From the NCBI GenBank assembly GCA_047967505.1, contig CM106539.1: a DNA stretch of 64,000 bases. One strand, given 5' to 3'. Below are positions 45,300-56,229 of the stretch, in pieces. The notes beneath the pieces were generated by a model. It made no database searches and was not told where the DNA came from. It saw nothing but the letters and a program-made list of their open reading frames with translations. Both the position numbers and the translations under genes were made by a program. This DNA is from Dipteris shenzhenensis. Its lineage: Eukaryota > Polypodiophyta > Polypodiopsida > Gleicheniales. The first letter of the stretch is position 1, and each line of letters opens with the position of its first letter.

Positions 45300-46735
45300 G
45301 GATTATTAGTTGGAACATACAGGGCCTAGGTGGCATCCCACATCGCCGCCGCAGACAGCTGCAGCTTCATCCAGGTGTTACTGGGGGTTCCATTGATATC
45401 TTATTTATTCAAGAGCACAAACTGGATTCTAGAGATTGTGCCAAGTCAGGCAAGTTGCTTTCTGGCCGTACTTTTTGGTCGCCTACCTTGGGCACCAGGG
45501 GGGGCACTTCTATTTCAGTTTCGCAGTTGGTTCTCCCCTTAGTTGTTGGGCACGGAGTCATTATCCCCTCTAGAGCTCAGTGGATTATTCTTTTGATTGG
45601 AGGGCGTAAGGTTGGCTTCCTCAACCTATATGCCTCCAACATTAGAGGGGAACGTGTCCTTATGTGGAAGACTTTGCTCTCCTGGGCCCCCATTGTGGAT
45701 TCTTGGGTGATTGGAGGTGACTTTAACATGGTCGAGTTACCTTCAGACAAAAAAGGGGGTAGAGAAGGCGGACTTCACTCTTTGGAGAGAGCAGCTTGGG
45801 ATGCCTTCCTTTTCCATTTCTGTGGCAGAGATACTTGGTGTGATGATGCCTTTCTTATTCAGCCACAGTCCCTCCTGTTCTCTTGGTCGAACAGGAGGCA
45901 ACAGATGCCTATTCATGCACGCATTGACAGATTTTATGTAGATGACTGGGCACTAGACAGAGGTGGATCGGTATGCATTGCTGCGGGGGTTTCCACCTCA
46001 GACCATTTCCCTGTTGTTCTGGCTATCTCAGAGCCTCACTTGAGAGGCCGGTCTGCCAGCATCAGGATTCCAGATGCCTTGTACACAGAGGAGGACCTTA
46101 CAGAGGCAGCCCTGCAGATATGGGTTTCTCATGTCCAGGGTGGGCAGCCATGTCCATCACATGTAGTTGCTGCCCTTTGTGGTATTAGCAACTTCTACCT
46201 CTCAGTTGCTTGTACCAGCAGACGAGATATTCTCAGACGTGAGATTGGTGTTCAGCAGCAGCTGGCAACTTTGCAGAGAGAAGAGCAGAAACAGCCTTTA
46301 GATGCTTGGATTCAGGAGCGCCTTGCTGCAGCAAGGGCTCATCAGCAGATATTGCTTGATCAGAGAGCAGAGTATGCCTTTCATGCACGGGAGTCCTTCT
46401 GAATTCAGATGGGTGGTAGAGTCAATAAACACTTTTTCTCTACTCTTGACCCTAGACATAGTAGAGAGAGTGTATCCCAGCTTATTGACTCACATGGGGT
46501 TTTACAAACAGAGCCTGATGATGTCTTACGCATAGCTTCAGATTTTTATGCCACCCTTCTTACTGCTGATCCTGAGACACAGGATAGAGAGGATGCTAGA
46601 CAGGCTATTTGGCAGAGCATCCCTTTGTTGGTGAATCCGGATATGCATGTTTTGCTCGATGCACCTTTCACCAACACAGAGTTCAGGATTGCACTTTCAG
46701 CCCTTCACAATGGCAAGTGCCCTGAGCACCTTCGG
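45296..46735 (+). pseudogene. LINE ORF2 5' half: endonuclease and RT start
   Basis: MRIISWNIQG start with an intact endonuclease: IQEHK, GGDFNM, the TSDHFPV terminal His. A TGA at 46400-46402 replaces Trp, and the frame then runs on to SALHNGKCP at about 46730, where homology ends. A four-residue deletion after RRRRQL distinguishes it from the copy at 19585. Confidence 0.88.
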
Positions 46736-48084
46736 GGCTGCTGTCTTGTATGAAATCTTTCAATCATTAATAGAAGGTTCCTTTCTTTGGGGGGGGGGGG
46801 GGGGAAAGGGAGCATCGACTACTTTATTAGGTAAAGTTGGAAGTGATCATATTTACTTTCAATTGCTGGCATCATCTGTCTGATTGAAATACAATGAAGA
46901 CATAAATAATGATCTTTTTAAATTTGGGCTGGAGATACATGAGAATACCTAACAAAGATCTAGCAATTGCAATTACTGTGAAGTCATTGTGAATGATAGA
47001 TGGTGCTGAAGTCTTAAAGCGGATGCACAAATGTTGGTAAATTCAGAAAGTGTTTATATGAACAAAATTTACGTGCTTCAAAGGAGGGATGGCCTTATAA
47101 ATACGAGATACTTCATATGATACTGTGATATCCATATTATGAAGCATGCTAGCGAGCTACAATTTGGAATACCCGCGTCCTTGGGTAACCAGTATTGATA
47201 TGCTTCTAGTAAAAATATTGATGAAAACACTCTGAGTTTTGTTGCTGCATATGATCTGATCAAAATTGGATGACCAGGCCACTTTTGAGGATATCAATAT
47301 GAATAATTCTTGTGCAAATTGCTTTTTTGCAGCAGTCTCTGAACTTGCATGAATGAAAAGATTAGCCTCACAACAGATTCCAATTCTAAGTAATAAACAT
47401 GCCATAAATTCATTATGACTTTGCATGGAGACCCGAATGGTGTAACTAAAAGTAGCATTATTGACTATACTAGTAATAGATGGAAGTGAGTATTGCACTT
47501 TGTGTTACTACTTCAGAAGCAACTACTCAACACTTTTTCGTGTGTATCCTTATCACTTGCAAAACATTTCATCAACCTAATAAATATCTATTTAGTTTGT
47601 GAAGCAGAGAAGACACTTATTGTGACAGTTCCTCTTGATAGTTAGTATATTAAAGTCTCTTAAAGGGGAATGCACAAAGGGGAAATTTGCAGTGATTTTT
47701 TATCACGAGGTGCTAGCTACTATTTGAACTGTTTCATATCCTTTGGTAGCCCGTATTGATACTGTTCTTGTACAATGTGAAGAAGTCGAAATAACGATAG
47801 AAAGACTTTATAATTCTGGGCTGCCTTTTCGTTTTCATATGATCAGCCTGATTCCAAGGTTATCAATAAGTTTGCAATTTCATTTACTTATAAATAAAAT
47901 TTGTCTGGTTTTGTTCCAGAATATTGGAGGTCTTAAGGATGTTCTCAGGGAAATTTTAATTCTTTTCATGTAGTTTCTATATCTTTTAAAGGCTTAGGTA
48001 GACCTTATTAGTAACCTCTTTTCTCCTTGCCATATTGGATTTAAGGCAGTGTTAACTTTGGTAATGTTGCATGTTGTATTTTAG
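46736..48084. other. Unassigned AT-rich sequence with a 16-G run; possibly intron
   Basis: A 16-base G-run lies at 46789-46804, preceded by CATTAATAGAAGGTTCC, which resembles a LINE 3' tail. From about 46900 the sequence is AT-rich and non-repetitive by eye, like plant intron or intergenic DNA. I found no earlier exons of the Asp-box gene in it. Confidence 0.4.
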
Positions 48085-48673
48085 CCACTATTATTGGATG
48101 ATGGACAACTTCTTTGTGGATCATCTGTGGAAAGCTACAATTCTTGGGGTGCATGGGCAGAGGTATTCAAATTTCATTTCCAGGGTTGCTCTTTATTTTT
48201 CCATTTGATGCCACTTGGGATGTTGTGGCAGCCACCCCCATGGCTTTTTTGTCATATTGTAGAGGCCAGGGATAGAGTTCTTACTCTCCCATCTCTTGTA
48301 TAATTTGTCTTGAATGGAATAAATTACCACATTCTGTAAATTTCCTTGCCTGGATTCCAGCTTGGTGTAAGAGAGATAATATATGGAGAGCCAGGCATCA
48401 CTTATGTCTTCATGAAGCATTGGTTGAACTTTATAGTATGCCTGCAGATCACAAATGATTATGGTGTTACATGGTCTAAGCATGGTCCAATTTATGTGAA
48501 AGATGTACCCATGGGGGTAATTCAACCTGTTCCATATAAGACCAAGAGCAATACAATCCGAATATTGTTACGATCTACAAATCAAATTGGGAAAGTCTGC
48601 ATGGCAGAATCATCAGACGGGGGTTTCACATGGAGCTACGTACACTATACTGAACTGGAAAACCCCAACAGTG
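48085..48673 (+). CDS. Two exons of a plant Asp-box (BNR, sialidase-like) gene
   Basis: Exon 48085-48162 is preceded by TTTTAG and followed by GTATTC, and reads [22 protein letters not shown] and onward. Exon 48448-48673 is preceded by CCTGCAG and followed by GTATGC. Joining them keeps the frame: the first has 26 whole codons, the second ends in phase 1. Two Asp-box motifs are visible, TNDYGVTW (48451-48474) and SSDGGFTW (48610-48633), with GVIQPVP and ILLRS between them. This pattern fits the plant BNR_2 / glycoside-hydrolase-33-like beta-propeller proteins, whose substrate in plants is not established. Neither earlier nor later exons were found, and transposon debris starts within 1.3 kb, so it may be a gene fragment. 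Confidence 0.75.
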
Positions 48674-49959
48674 GTATGCATAACTCTTTGCACCTTCTCT
48701 TTGGACAAAACATTTCTCTCCTTTTTTTCAATCTATGCTTCATCCGTTGTCTGTTGTCATGTTGTAGGTTGTAGTTTAATGATGCAAAGTGAATGTGTTG
48801 GCAGCTGGTATGTTTTGAATAAGTACTGGTTCAAAGGTTCTTTATCACAATTCATTATGGCTGTAAGTCAAGAAAGCACATACGCAAGAACAAAGAGTTT
48901 ATGTTACTGCTGCTGCTCCCCCTCTGCGTGATCTGTTCCCCCTCCTCAAAACTTCTTTCCGGCCAGCCTCTTGGTCACCTCTCTCTCCACCTCTCCTCCG
49001 CCTTCACTCCTTGAGTGGAACCAGGTCCTGCCCACTTCTCCCTTTTGCTCTACCAGCTGCTTTCTGCCCGCCTCTGCTCCACCTCGTTCTCCAGCCCCCC
49101 TTGTTCCCTACGCCTACCTTTCCAGCTCAATGCCTATCCTCTTTGTGTTGACCTTCTTCCATCCTCGACTCTACAGACTGTATGGCACCTGTACAGACTC
49201 TCGTACAGCTTGTACAAACGTCTGTAAGGTCTGTATGCCCCCACAGCCCCTCTCCTATTCTACTAATTAAGGACTATAAATTTTTACAAAGTTTGAATAA
49301 GTTATATCTATTACAATATGATGTAAAGTCTCCTAGATTTCATAAAACAACAAAATCCTCGTTGTCAAAATGAAACTGAGATAGCAATGAAAGAAGGGAG
49401 TTCAAAAAGATAGTCATATTGTGCTTGTGGGACAAAAAGAATAGAGTTTTAATCTTTAAAAAAACGAGTCACTGGGGAAATGAAAGGGAGCAAAGAAGCA
49501 TTAGTGAACTAAGTATGACCTGTCAAAGTACGAACACTCAACTCTATGGTTAAAGACCCTCTTAGTTTCCTTGTTTATAATCTATAAAGTTCATATGTTA
49601 ATGTCTCATACACACATATCATAAGGAGCACAATTAAAAAGGGGGCGAGAAGGTGACTCTGTGTTAGTTTTCCATGCAAATTGTGCAAAAATTCTGATAA
49701 ACAGTGGTACTATTTGTATTGCCCCTAGGGCTTTCACATCTAACCACTATCTGGTAACAGTGCTATATTTCTTTGGGTTAATTGAATTTGATGGTACTTT
49801 GCAGTCAGATCCACAGACCATCATGTAGATTGCTACAAATTACTATGTTTGTCGTTTCACAACAGACTTTGACATGCCTAAGAGAGATAGTGCTAGATTT
49901 AGGGTTTGACATAGTGTTCCAGATATGAGGATCATGCATCTTTCACTAACAAATAATTC
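48674..49959. other. Unassigned sequence with a GTACA-rich patch
   Basis: It starts as the putative intron after the second Asp-box exon. From about 48890 to 49260 it becomes C/T-rich and then has CTGTACAGAC, CGTACAGC and TGTACAAACG, resembling the leader of copia F (53690-54130). The remainder to 49959 is AT-rich and unassigned. Confidence 0.45.
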
Positions 49960-50830
49960 AGGACTGCAATATCTACACTACATACGGGTAAATTCCTTGC
50001 TTCATATGGATTGACCTCCTCCTTCTTCATTTATTGGGAGGACATCACTGATTGTGTTGCTTTAGCTCCTCAGAGTATATGGGATTTTCTTGTGTGACTT
50101 CTTCACTTACTGAGGGTCTCATTCATCTTATACCTAAGCGGAGGTGCAAAAATTTGATCACGCCATGGAGGCCGATTACACTCTTGGGCACAACTTATCA
50201 AATTTCACCAAAGGCAGTCAGCCATGGTTGCAGCCTCTACTTGCCGATTTGACCCATAATACTCAATCTAACTTTGTGCATGGCTGTAGTAAATTTTATA
50301 ATCATTTTACATTTTGAGAAAGCTTATGACAAAGTAGAGTGGGGATTCTCGGAGGGTATGTTTCTGTGTTTAGGTTTTTTTGACTGTTGTATCCGAGAGA
50401 TATTCTCTCTTTATAGATCAGCCCACAAACTCAAATTTCCAGATCAGTCCGGCAAGTATGCCTAATTGCTCCTTTATTGTATTTATTTGTGGCCAGGCTA
50501 TGTGTCTCTATCTTAGATCTTAGTTTGACATCCTTGGCTTGACACTCCACTTCAAACAAGATGAGGAGTTGCTAAACCGTGAGCTTATAGATGACACAAT
50601 GTTTCTTTTGGATGCCTCCCCTTAGACCCTTACCACTTCCAAGATAGCCTTGGATATTGTTGCCTTGCAGAAGAAGCCTAGATTTATTGGTATAAATCCA
50701 ATGGCATTTGGGTTAAAGATGAGGACTCTTCAAATTGGCTCAAATTTTTACTTCATGTGAGTTAAGAGAGGTCTATCTGCTAGATGCTTGGGCTGTCAGG
50801 TGGGCATTAGCATTTCTCCTTTGTAGCAAT
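49960..50830 (+). pseudogene. Highly decayed LINE RT fragment
   Basis: Recognisable blocks: LTEGLIHLIPK (near 50110), WRPITLLGTTYQI, LHFEKAYDKVEW (motif A, near 50310), SLYRSAHK, and LIDDT in place of LADDT near 50585. Every frame is broken many times. It begins near the ORF2 region around 290 of LINE copy 1 and stops near 50830. Confidence 0.8.
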
Positions 50831-50834
50831 GTTC

Positions 50835-51000
50835 AAATAATAGAGTTCTTTAAGAATGAAAGAAACTAAGAGAGGAAAGCTCGAGGGAGAAGTACATCAT
50901 GCAAGGCATGAGAAAACAAGTACCCTGATAGGGAAAATTCAAGCTCCTATAAGAGAGCTATAAAATATCCAAGGTTGAGGCTGAAAATGCCACCTCAACC
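50835..51000 (-). pseudogene. LINE 3' tail fragment
   Basis: Minus strand: GGTTGAGGTGGCATTTTCAG, then a 3'UTR-like stretch with CATGATGTACTTCTCC, ending near AAGAAC at 50835. It is the end of a LINE of the same family. It is tail to tail with the plus-strand fragment that stops at 50830. Confidence 0.65.
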
Positions 51001-51579
51001 AAGGGTTTACCATAAAGTGCCTGAAAAGGTGTGATGCTTCCCAAAGCTTTGGTGGGACATCTATTCTGAATATATGCAACTGTAATCACAACTTTTTCCC
51101 AAACGATTTGGACAAATTCATTTAAGAAAACATGCAGCGGTCATCTCCAAGAGTGTATGGAGTTGTCTGATGCTTGATGCCATGCTGTCTCAAATAGTCA
51201 TTGAAGGCATCTGACATATACTTTCCTCCATTATTTGAAAGCAATGTTTTGATCTTGGCATCCAAAATTTTCCCCCATCAATTGCTAATATTCTTGAAAG
51301 GAATAAAACACTTTAGACTTCCTTTGCATCAAGAATACACATGCGAAGCGCGAGAAGTCATCAATGAATGTCACAAAAGATCTCTTGCCTGTATGTGTGG
51401 CCACATTGAATGGTCCACAAACATTGGAATATTGTTGAACAACAAGTGTAGGCACGAAAATAAGATTCCTCTTGAGTCCTGGCACATGCCACACATTGCG
51501 AATGAATTGTGCTTTGCCATTGGGCAACCACACGGGAATATCACCTGTGCCAAATGTAGGAACAATAATGGAGATGGAT
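51001..51579 (-). pseudogene. Copia fragment K: protease linker fused to integrase by deletion
   Basis: Minus strand: TFGTGDIPVWLPNGKAQFIR and VPGLKRNLIFVPTL (protease to GAG-pre-integrase linker) lead straight into NVCGPFNVATHTGKRSFVTF and IDDFSRF of the integrase core. The GAG-pre-integrase block is therefore deleted. Stops follow near 51284 and beyond, while the integrase region remains traceable to about 51010. Confidence 0.75.
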
Positions 51580-51729
51580 TGTGAACACAAGAGAACAAGA
51601 AGTGAACTCCAATTGAAATGTTCAACCAAATGAAGTACAAGTACTTGGTATATATAGTCCAAGTACTAGAACACACTCAAACTCCAAAATAGACTAACTC
51701 CTAGTCTATCCTACACCACCATCTATACA
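51580..51729 (-). repeat. 3' LTR of copia I
   Basis: About 150 bp. On the minus strand it begins TGTATAGATGGTGG after GAGGGGGGATT and ends ...TTGTGTTCACA, with a TATATA box near 51652. It matches the LTR of copia C in both ends and order of motifs. Confidence 0.7.
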
Positions 51730-51869
51730 AATCCCCCCTCAATGATATGGGTGAAGTACTTTGGAATGATCTCAGAAGTACCTGAAGTACCTAAAGTACC
51801 ATGGATGCACAAATTCATCCACATGGGGATATAACAACCTATGGGAGTACAAAAGAAAACAATATCATT

Positions 51870-53033
51870 TTACAACCCCCCTTTACATTGTTTGAATGTC
51901 TCATATCCCCAAGCCATGTCGATGTCGTGTGAAGAGAGGCGCACTGATAGGCTTTTAGTGAAGATATTTGCCACATTGTCCTCAATGGAACAATCAATGA
52001 AGCCATCTGTGATATAATCCTGCACATAATGATAGTGGTTTTCAATATGTTTCATGCGAGCAGGAAATACATGAGTGTTCCCAATAGCAATGCAACTCTG
52101 GTTGTCACAGAAGATTGGAGTTGTGTTACCATCCTGAGCATGATGCAAGTCATGCAGAATCTTCCTTAACCACATATATATCATAGTGGCTGAATTTGCA
52201 GCTTTGTTTTTTGCTTCACTAGAATCTTCCACACACGGTCTTCTTACTGAGCCATGACTGTTCTGCATTCCCTGCATTTGTGTTTGCATTCCCTTCGTTC
52301 CTAGGCTGATAAGCATGTCTGGTCTTTTTCTGAAATTTACCCTTTCCATGAGTGGCAAGTGCTTGCTCACTCTGACTAGAGGAATGGCTTGAATTGGAAG
52401 TCCTCGTTTCTTCCTGTAAAAGCAAGCTAAATAACTCCTTGAATTGAGTGGAGCATCCCTGAGCATAATGGTCAAGGAAGTAACAAACGTATCCTAAGAG
52501 GGAGCCAGACTATTGAGGGTGATAGAGACAATTTTTTTGTCTTATATATCCTCATCAATAGCTGCGAGCTCATCTCAAATGTCAGTAACCTTTGCAATAT
52601 GAGTTGAAATAGTCTGACCTTCTTGCATGGACATGTCATTGAGCTTATTATTCAAAGCAATGCTTCTCGCTTCATTCTTCACATTCCACATACTTTTCAA
52701 TCTATCCCAAGCTGCCTTTGGACTCTTTCAAGATTTGATAGTGGACTTAATGTGTCTTCACAGTCAATGCAATCAAAGAAAAAGCTTGGGTATCCCTGTG
52801 ATCAAACCTCTTGTGATCCTCTGTGGTGGAGTGGTAGTAGAAGACTGAGTGGTAGTGCCAGAAGTGGAAGATGCACTTGTGCTAGATCCAACATGTCTAG
52901 CCTTATCACCATTCACGATGTCCTATATGCCTTTCCAACCAAGATATTCTTGAGTGTAAATGACCACAAAGCATAGTTGGGTCCATCCAACTTATCTGCC
53001 TCAGCCATTTTACCAAAATGCTCATTGAGAGAC
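51870..53033 (-). pseudogene. Gag and RNase H remnants of copia I
   Basis: Gag starts MSLNEHFGKMAEADKLDGPN and continues in alternating frames to a Lys/Gln-rich tail (KGKFQKKTRHAYQ, near 52350). At about 52250 it is joined to WLSKK, part of RNase H, followed by SSEAKNKAANSATM, FCDNQSCIAIG, MKHIENHYHYV and NVANIFTKSL. A single 201-codon frame (52475-51870) spans the junction. About 3 kb of pol must have been lost. The residue after SSEA is K, where Glu-Tyr is usual. Confidence 0.8.
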
Positions 53034-53352
53034 ATGATTGTAAGCTCAACAATAAATGCAAGTGTACCTGCAAAGGAAAAGACAGCAAATGAACAACTAA
53101 AAGGTCACTGACTGCTATGCAGTCACTGCAATGGCATTCACTGACAATGGCTGCTCTGAAATAGCGGTAAATCTGCCCCAAAAATTCTTCTCAAACCTCA
53201 ATCCCTTCCGGGATAAAAAATGCAATCAAGCACTATATTTCTGTTGGAAAGGCCACCTCCCCATCTGTAAGCCCCCATATGAGGAGAGCATGGGGGAGGG
53301 AGACCTAGGGCAAGAGCTGCCACATGGGCATCTGTTTGGATGCCATGTGGAC

Positions 53353-53603
53353 TGTTAGAATTATTAATAAATTCTAGGCAGTGACCAATGTAAAGTCAAT
53401 AAGTGGGTTAGGGGCAGTTTTCCCTCATTTAGAGGTTTTTCCCCCTAACCACAGTTAGTTCACTAACTACGGTTAGTGAAGGATAAGGTTTGTCACTTAG
53501 ACAAAACCTTATCCCCCCTTTGTATTGCTTTACTTCATTCAATTGCATATTCAACATTCTGCTCTCTCTCTCTGGCTTCCTGCTCTCTCTTCCATTTCTA
53601 TCA
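53353..53603 (+). repeat. 5' LTR of copia F
   Basis: 251 bp, TGTTAGAATTATTAAT...TTTCTATCA. It matches the inverted LTR at 25463-25713 with about 11 differences by eye. Confidence 0.92.
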
Positions 53604-53605
53604 TT

Positions 53606-53618
53606 TGGTATCAGAGCC
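53606..53618 (+). other. Primer binding site of copia F
   Basis: TGGTATCAGAGCC, two bases after the LTR, complementary to the initiator-Met tRNA 3' end. Confidence 0.95.
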
Positions 53619-53689
53619 TGCCTTCGCTTTCGGACCTAGAGCCCATCGTCAAACTCCTATCTCGGCCCCTGGACTTTTGCTCCACACGT

Positions 53690-54135
53690 GAATCCGTACA
53701 AAGCCTTGATGTGCTCATCCATACAACTGTATGGATAGTCGTACTGCTTGCCGCCGTACATAATGTAAAGTCTTGCGCCACTTGTCCATATAGCAGACGC
53801 CTCATTCCTTCCATACAGTAGGAGTTACCCATCCGTACAACGTACGCTTAGTGCCCGTACATATCGTACTTCGTTCGTACAGTCACACTTCCAAGCTGCG
53901 TCGTACACTGTATGGTGCCCGTACAGATCAGTCAGAGCCGTCCGTACAGTGTTGGTAATCTACTGGTACGTTGCCGTACACAGCCCATACCATAGATTTG
54001 CTACTCTCCGTACATTATCCGTACACCTACACTGTACATGCCATACAACTCGTACCCGGAATAGCACTTTGCTTGTCTGTACATCTGTACCCATCCGTAC
54101 ATCCATACCTCTCCGTACATTCCATACAATATCTT
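53690..54135 (+). promoter_or_regulatory. Dense cluster of GTAC motifs in the copia F leader
   Basis: About 21 GTAC tetramers occur in roughly 440 bases, most as CCGTACA or TCGTACA, alternating with CCATAC. Chance expectation is under two. GTAC is the core bound by plant SBP-box (SPL) factors and of copper-response elements, and some sites here read TCCGTACAA. Whether the cluster is bound is unknown; it could also be a decayed simple repeat. Confidence 0.6.
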
Positions 54136-54648
54136 TGTGCAGGTGCATTCGGGATTTGAGCTAAAGGATCAAGCAATTTTGGGGCAGATATTTGCTTTGC
54201 AGGACAAGTCAAGCAAAAATTTGGGGCTTCTTGTGAATTAGCCCCAATTTCAGCTCAATTTCTCCCCAAACATTTGGGGCTTTTGTTTCGACACTGCAAT
54301 TTCTTGCATAATTGGGGCTTTCAGATACTTTGCCCTCTTTTGGATGCAGTTTTCCTGAAGAAATTAGGGCTTTTGGCATTCACATGCAATTTGGCAGTGT
54401 ACTAGCAATTTGGGACTGCTGCAGGTAGTTTTGGACTCATTTTGAGTGACATTGCAGACATTGGCAAATTTTGCAGTGTTTTTTGACAAATTGAGAGTAT
54501 TTGCAGGATAATTGAAGTGCATTTTGAGCCTTTGATAGGCCGTGACAGTATTTGTCACTGTGGGCAGATTTCACTTGTGCATTTTACATCCTAGGAAGGG
54601 ATTTTACTTGGTCAGTTTGCTGTATTTTTTTGAGATTATCTGGTGAAA

Positions 54649-56229
54649 ATGGCTCAAAACAACCCCAATGAGGTGTTCGGAGGACACCCGAGGATAAGTT
54701 GGATGGCACCGACTACTCCTTGTGGAGTTTCATGGTTCGCAATATCTTGGTTGGCAAACATCTTTGGGATTATGTCAGTGGAGATGAAGCAAGACCAGAT
54801 ACAGCGACTACACCTATCACTCCTACAGCTGGAGGCAGGGGTAGAGGTGCAAATGCAGCACAAGTAGTTGGAGCAGCACCTCTAGGAGCTCCCACAGCAG
54901 AGCAGAAAAGACGGGACTCTAGAGATGCACAAGCTCTTTCAGTAATTTCTTTCAGTAATTTGTCTTTCTGTCAAGAGGTTCATTATACCTCATATTTGGT
55001 CATGCAAGACATCTATGGCAGCTTGGGAGATACTAGAGAGTATGTTTGTAGCAAGAAATTATGCTAGGGTTTCCTTTCTGAAGTGAGAACTTTCCCATAC
55101 GCATATGGAGGAGGGAGACTCCATGAATTCTCACCTCACAAAGCTTCAGGACTTGAGGGAACAATTGCTGAATATTGATGAAGTCATTCCGGATTCAGAG
55201 ATGATCACCACCACTCTGAACTCTCTTCCTAAGTCCTATCTCGGTTTCCACACCTCGCTGAATTTGTCATTGAGGGGGGGCAGCAATCCTCTCTCTTTTC
55301 ACGAGTTGGTAGGACTTCTATTGCAGGAGGAGTAGACTCGTTGAAATATGGCAAACCGGGGTGGCGAGCATGCTATGCTCTCCAAGTTGAAGTCCAAGGG
55401 TAAAGGGCAGCAAAAGCCACATGCAAATCAGCCCACAAATCAGCATAAGGCTGATTCAGGACAGCCCTTTTATAAGGCAAAGGGTGAAATAAATAAGCAG
55501 AAAAAGAAGGGCTTCTGGCATTATTGCAAGAAGCCAGGTCTTTGTATTGGAGAATGCAAGAAGCACATAGCCAAAGAGAAGAAAAGGGATTCCGGTATGG
55601 CTGTGTCAGATGCATCAGCTCCACATTCTCATGACGGGGGAGATGTTGCAGCCAACTTTGTGGAAGAGCACTATGCCTTTCTATCTTGCACTTCAGATTT
55701 TTCAATAGGTAGTTCAGATGCTACAACCACTAATGATGATGACCCATATACTTTCTTGACTTGCAGTTATGACCCTTCAAAGGATGCATGCTCTCTTAGT
55801 GTCGATGAGACGCTTCATACTTGGTATTTTGACAGTGGTGCTTCAAAGCGCATCACTTCCAAGAAGAGTCTGTTTGTATCTCTGCATCCTCCACCCACCA
55901 AAAAGAAGGTGACTTGTGCGAATAATTCTTCTTATTTAGTGTGTGGAGTGGGAGACATTATTCTCACATCCGCTAATGGCACAGATTTCAGAATTTCAGA
56001 TGTTCTCTATGTGCCAAGGATAAAGAAGAATTTGCTTTCAGTGTCTTCACTCAATAGAGGAGGATTTCAGGTTGTTTTTTATGATGACAAGTGTGCAATC
56101 AGAGACAAAGAGAATGACTATGCTTTGATGTTGTCTGGCACTTTGTATCAAGGTCTTTTTCAGCTTGATCTATATGAAAAAAGATCCGATCTTGCATTAT
56201 CAGTTAGCACTCCCATTGCTGCGATGTAG
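54649..56229 (+). pseudogene. Copia F gag and protease
   Basis: Starts MAQNNPNEVFGG, then after a frameshift near 54690 reads DGTDYSLWSFMVRNILVGKH (gag N-terminus). A second break lies near 54950, and the frame from 55105 carries the gag body (TKLQDLREQLLNIDEV). Stops at 55333 and 55345 lie between LLLQEE and MANRGG. The zinc knuckle is damaged: the first Cys is Trp (FWHYC) and the His is Leu (KPGLC). Protease retains YFDSGASK. A TAG at 56227-56229 precedes the GAG-pre-integrase block. Confidence 0.85.

Larger units (their letters stand above)
51580..53180 (-). mobile_element. Internally deleted copia I (gag joined to RNase H)
   Basis: Minus strand: gag from about 53033, then RNase H, polypurine tracts and a 3' LTR (51580-51729). 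Protease, integrase and RT are absent. It has the same LTR family as copia C (22022-22181). The 5' LTR is not visible; unassigned sequence follows to copia F at 53353. Confidence 0.75.

Noticed and set aside
46789-46804. 16-G homopolymer as a regulatory signal.
   Set aside because: More likely repeat instability or an assembly-length artefact; no supporting context.
47078-47498. Minus-strand ORFs of 61-113 codons near the Asp-box exons.
   Set aside because: AT-rich intron-like sequence; no recognisable protein.
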